Assembly: GCF_031877795.1 (NCBI RefSeq)
Contig: NC_133933.1
Coordinates: 77,001 to 141,000 of the forward strand
Length of the DNA: 64,000 nt
Direction of reading: 5' to 3'
Origin: Strix aluco
Lineage: Eukaryota; Chordata; Aves; Strigiformes; Strigidae
Part shown: positions 52,301 through 58,300 of the stretch, in pieces
How positions within the stretch are numbered: position 1 is the stretch's first letter
How the letters are laid out: each line of letters opens with the position of its first letter
Program-made: the position numbers and the translations under genes
Notes under the pieces: generated by a model
Database searches by the model: none
Seen by the model: the letters and a program-made list of their open reading frames with translations, nothing else
What the model was told of the DNA's origin: nothing

Positions 52301-55300
52301 GACGCATCAGTGCAAGGTTCTGCAGGGCTTGGGCAGCCTCCAGGCTTCCAGTTTTACTAAACATAGCCAGAAGAACAGGTTGAATAATGCATTCTACAAA
52401 GTCTGTAACATCCTGATCAGTAAGTTTATGACTGTCAGGCACAGGAGTTAACCAAGTCATTTTCTTGTAGCGCTCACGATGCAGTCTTCTGACAACACCA
52501 CTGGGTAACCTCTGAAGGAGTTTCATCAGTTTATTCTGTTGAATATACAAGAAACACTATTCAGTTCCTTGGCAATAGCACAATCTGAGCTGCTAAGTGT
52601 ACAACAGACAATTAATAAATCAATATCTTGAAATTATACAGCTGCAATAAAAGAAAACTCAGAAGAGCTCTAAAATACAATAGTCACATTTTGTCATTAA
52701 ACTTCAGTTCCCAAAATGTCAGCAACTACATGGCCAGCACTATGCCTTAGGATTTAAAAAAAATCATAAAACACACACACAAAGGATATAGTCAGGAATC
52801 AAGATTACTTATCAGCAATTAGGACATCGTTGAGAGCATCCTCTGCACTTATGTGTAAGCAAACAGTCTATTCTAGAACAACTCAGGTCCTTTGGCACTG
52901 CTTGGAGCAGCCTTGCTATTTTAATCTGTACTTTCTACCAGCCATCATACGGAGATTCTTACTTTCTCTAGCAGAAGACTGCACTAGCTACACCATCAAA
53001 ATCTTAATGCATATCTAGTTTGATGAAGCATAAAAGTCTTCTTTGCTTTGGTTAATCAAAACTAGATTTTGCAAACTCGGAGAGAGTAGATCAGTAATAC
53101 AAAAGCCATCTCACCTAAGTAATACTGATGGCCTATATTCCCCTCCTTTAAAGTGCTGATTTCTTTTTCCTAACTATACACTCAACAGATGTCTAGTTTT
53201 GTACTTCTAAACTGCACTGGGGTTAGATGTTTGAAGAATACTCCCATTAGCTGTCGTCCCGACATCAGAATAAAAGTATGATTTCAATTAGAGTACAATC
53301 ACGTATCTTGAAAATTAAAGCCTCAAAATATTATACAACAGACTATCTGGCTGTTGGAGCACATAGCACATCTAGCAACATGTCTGATTTGATAGGTTTG
53401 ACCATGGAAATCACAGCCAAAGTCCTTGTCTTGACATGCAAAGAACTCACCAGCCAGCGCCCATTATTTGAAGGATGGTAAAAAGAAGCAATGCTATTGA
53501 ACAAGCCAGACAAGTGCTTCTGCACTAGTTTACTTGGTCCACCCTGTAAAAAATAAAACACAGATCTTTATACAGATCTTTATTACATGGAATAAGTTAA
53601 AATGGACAGATAACACAGCAGTATGAAGTACAAGTGAGTGCTCTCATCACAGCAACACCTCAAATCATCAAATCACATCTGCAAATTCCCTCCCTTCCCC
53701 AGCCTCAGCTCTGCCCTAAGTAGCAAGTTCTCTCCCTTGGATCTGATGAGGTTCACTCTGAAGGAGTCATTCCATTGTTCAGCAGGTCCCAAGCATGTAC
53801 CCTCAGTGGCTCTTGTAGCTGGCTGCTCGTTTCCAGGATGGCACAGACAGCGGCCCTGAAACAAATCTTTCCATCCACATTCTAAACTGACAGCAAAACA
53901 ATGTAATTTAAAAGAAACCTTGGGCAAAAGATATCCTAAAAGCATGCTTCTGCAGTGAGCTAAACAGAACAAACAATTTTAAACACACATTTGCTTAAAG
54001 CTTTGCATTAGTTTCTTTTTCACTTCATGAAAAAGTTACCAACCATCATGGCTGTGATCCACATTACTGCATGTCCTACATCATAAGCGTTTGTTAAGAA
54101 TCTGGGAACAACAACTTGATTGCTTCCCACTGGAAGATTTAAACTCCTCAAAATTCTGGTAAAAATCTGAAAAAAGAAAAAAACATCGGCATGAAATTAA
54201 TTAACAAGAACTGGCATAATCAAAGTTGTAATGAAAAGGCGTTTGGTGGTTTAGGGTTTTTTAAACAATGTAACTGCAACAAATCTCTTAAAAAATACAT
54301 AAGCTGAAAGGTTCATATATACTATTTACCAAAAGAATATAATTAAGGGCCATTTCCACAAGAACATGGGGTTAGTTATACAATCAGAAAGCACTTGTAT
54401 AGTAAGGTATGTTGTTGCTTTGGTTTGGTTTTGACTGAGGTGATAACAGCAACAACTTCCAGTGCTGTCTGTAATGAAAGGATGGCTCAAATTGTCCAAG
54501 TTAAACTGAGGTCTTCAAATGAATGCACCTCACTTGAAAAACTGGGCCACTGCAGTAGAAAACCCATACAGGGAAGAAGAATTATTCTTAGCATAGTAAC
54601 ACCAAAGACTTATCTCAAAGTAAACAAAATAATTTAATAAAATGAGAAATATTACCTTTGGTACATACGGATCCCAGTCTATGTACCCGATGTTGTCAGT
54701 GGCCAAGCGAGCAAAAAGATTTACTAGATGCTGAAAACACCCATAAAAGGAGGAAATATCCATTAGAGTATATTTATAATAAAAGATGAGCAAACCCCTC
54801 CATCTACTTTACAGATGCAAGATAAAAGCCACCCCTGGCACTGAAGCACTTGTAAAGGCAGACTTCACTCTACGGGAAGCCACCAATACTGTATTTCACA
54901 GCACATCTCGACTCCTACCTTCACAAGTCCAACTCGTTACTCATCTGAGCGCTTACAAAGCAGGTAATTGTGATCTAAGTTCTGGGAGAGGCAGCCTGTC
55001 AGAATATACACCCCCATGTCATCAAATTTTTTTTTTAAGTGTAAAGACCTACTAACAGTACTTTGAGAAGGTGTAGTCACACTCTCCCTTTCCTGTGCTC
55101 TGTGAATTGACACACAAGGCAGAATGCATTCACTACCATTTTAAGTCTCAACCATTTATTGTTAGAACAACTCTGAAGAACAGTAGATGAACAACAGACA
55201 AACTTATACTTGAGCTACATGTCATCAAAGATTTTAGCTTTTGCTAAGAAATCTCTTTTCCCCTTTTGAGCACCTTTGAGCTTCTGCCCATTTCTGAACA

Positions 55301-58300
55301 GCTTCCAGAGACCAGAAGGCTCCTGGCAGTAGCTTACAGGAAGACCCCTGTACTAAGCTTCGGAGTCCTTCAAACGCTACGACCATTTTATCAACCGGGT
55401 GTACTAGACTCTTCATCTCTGCAGCAAAGGTTCGGAGCAAACTCCAGGTGACAGTTAGAAAAGAGATTTCCCAGCAAACCCACAACACACCTTAAGCAAA
55501 GCAAAAATCTGGTAACAGAACAGGCTCTCGTTTGGCCATCTCATCAACTTCTCTAAGGGAAACCTGTTACCTACTTTGATAGCCTTTGTGTAGAGGACTA
55601 CTTGGATTGGTTACTGGAAAACACCCCAAGGAATATTCTGAAGAATGCAACCCTACCAAGAAACACATCAGGAATCCTCTTTTATGCAAGAACAAGAGAG
55701 ACAGGCTCTGTAGAAGACAGGAGGTTTGGAAAGACGATAAACAGGTATCCAAAGACAAACCAATTCCTGGCAAAGGAAAGGGCCCTGCACTGTCCAGTTG
55801 GGCTGCAAATGCATCATCCTGGTTCTTGGTAACTTTGACCAGAAAATGACACACGGTGCACATGTTCCACATTAACTTTGAGCTGAAGCAGCATAACAAG
55901 CGCTTACGATCATCACTTCATCTCATCGTGCCTCCTCACCAGCAGAGCTCTCTTATGTGAGCCAAATGTGGCTACTGGCCTAAAATAGCATCTAAATATA
56001 GACAGTGAAAAAAATTCAGCCAACATCTTGAAGGACTATTTAGCTCCTGCAGGATCCATCCTACTTAAAGCGTGCTTGCCTGTGCCGACGGCTGTCACAT
56101 TTGTAAGCTTTGATTTATACACATCTGTGGCTTGCAAGCATCACGGGCATTAGCTGTCAGATGGGATGGCACTGCGTGGCTGTCTACAACGAATTAGACA
56201 CTCCATCGCCAGAAGACAGTCTCATGAGTCCAGAAGGGAACTGAACGATGTTATCAGGACTAAACAAAAAAGGAGATGGAAGTCCCACTCTCATATCCTG
56301 ATCGTGACAAAGCACACAGTCCACCAACACTCCTTTTATGAGCTTCTCCGAATAGGGAAATACCTACCAAGTCTCCAAGAGCCTTGATGCTTCTACCAGT
56401 ATCCTGAAGCTATGGCAAAGCCAAAAGGGTGGGCCTTAAATAATCCTGCCTAATTCAGAGACCGATGTTGACACAAAAGCAGTTCACCTCTCAGTCTGAA
56501 GGAGTCTGAAGGAGCTTTGGAAAACCCAAGAATTCAATTCAGGACAGTCACACTAGACACAGCTTGAAGACAAGTGTTACATTTTCTTGAATGACCTACC
56601 TTTTTTGTTTGATACTAGGAAATACCCACTGAAAAAAACCTACCCAGGCACAAAGGCAATGGGTTCTATAGCTCCCCTTCAAACAGCAAGTCTAACTCCT
56701 GCCCAAGCAAGCCGAGGAAGAGCTTGCAGCGTATAGAGGCTTAAACTGGACTGCACAGTCAGAACCCATATGTCTAATACCCTGCATGCAAGCCTGATGA
56801 ATTGAACAAGCCTGCCCTTAAGAAGTGACAAGACAGCAGAAACCAGAAGTGAAAGCTCTGGGGAAAAAATAAAATTGTTTGGGCCTTCCAAGCAAACTGT
56901 CAGAATACAGTGGAAGAGGGGAAAAAATATAAGAGATAAGTTATGAAAGAGTGTTGATGATTATTTTTTAGACCATTTGACAGAAACAAACCCAATCATG
57001 ATATTAAAGTGCAGGTTGTCATCTTTCTGTTGAAAGACTAGACAGAATTGTGATTTTTTGGACAGCCATCAGAAAGATGCAGAACTGTCTACAGACAATC
57101 TCAAATAAAACTTGGGCTATCACCCCCGTTCAAATCTGGACAATTGCCAACTGTTGGAACAATGACTGTCTTCCTCTATTTCAGACGAAACGTAACTCAA
57201 CGCTGGAAGACCTACACACAAGCCTTTTCACAGAGAAACTGCCAGAAACACAGCGTGCTGTAAAGGTGGCATTCAACGGTGTTTTGGAAAGCAGCTTTCT
57301 CCAAAGACACTGAGAAGTCCTCCTCGTGTATATAGGCAGATTAGTAACAGGAGCCAGATGGTGAAGAAGCTTATGTTCATACCGAGTATGGAAAAACTCT
57401 GGTAATATGCCAAGTTTCACTGCAGCGAAGCCAAGGCACAGGTCAGCTGACACCAACAGCACCTAAGCTGCTGGTGGGGTTATCTCAAGAATGAGATTCT
57501 ATTTTATTTCCCAAGTTTTTATCTAGTCATACAAGACACACAAAAAAGGCAGACAGGTACACACTAGACTATTTTCCTTGACAGATATAGCCCAATGGTA
57601 TTTTTGGCCAAGGGGAATACAAGTTCTTTACGGTACCTACAATAAAGGTGACAACAACTCATTGCAGTCAAGGCAAAGCATTACTACTCAAAATTGGGGA
57701 TCATGAAAGGTGCGTTAAGATATAAAAGATGGGACTTGACAGAATTATAATTTATAGAAATCGCAAGAGCACTTTGCATCATTGTAAGCAATAGCAGGCA
57801 GTCTGGAAAATGCCAGCATTCCCAAGGCTGGAAAGAAAAGCCGCCTGAGCTAGCCATTAAACAGTGTTTACCAAGCACAAGTGTGGTCTCATTCATTCAG
57901 CCAGTAATTGCTTGCTAACGATCATGAAATTATTGTCTCTGCTTTCTTGTACTAGTTAAAGCAGAAGGAAAAAAAAAAAAAAATCCATCACTGTTTGACT
58001 TCAATGCCTTGCAAGCACCCTGTAGGAATATTTAAATGGATTTCTTCTAGTCTAAGTGAAAAGTACATACTTACCCCTTCCCATTGGGGAAGATTTTGAA
58101 CTGACACCCAAAGGCCTATAAACTCATCAAACCAAAGCCTGAAAGAGAACAGAATCAAAGTGATTTTAATGTTGTGAAGGCAGCTCCCTCCCTGGATATT
58201 CCTCCCTCACTTTGCCAGGCGGTCACAGGAACTCACCGGCCCCTCAACTCACTCAGCAAGAACAGGCACCAACATGGCCATGCTTGGATCACCTTGCCTC

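Larger units (their letters stand above)
49870..54655 (-). other. PSME4 introns between exons 4 and 9
   Basis: No gene or element recognised between the listed exons. A T13 run lies at 50858-50870. Confidence 0.6.

Noticed and set aside
54040-54043. Using GTAACT as the main donor of exon 5
   Set aside because: It breaks the frame within a few codons, whereas the upstream GTTGGT restores the conserved MMGGPSK join.
55234-55488. Minus-strand frame with protein-like sequence ([20 protein letters not shown])
   Set aside because: The acceptor-like and donor-like flanks are mediocre, phases do not give a convincing exon, and no family was recognised.
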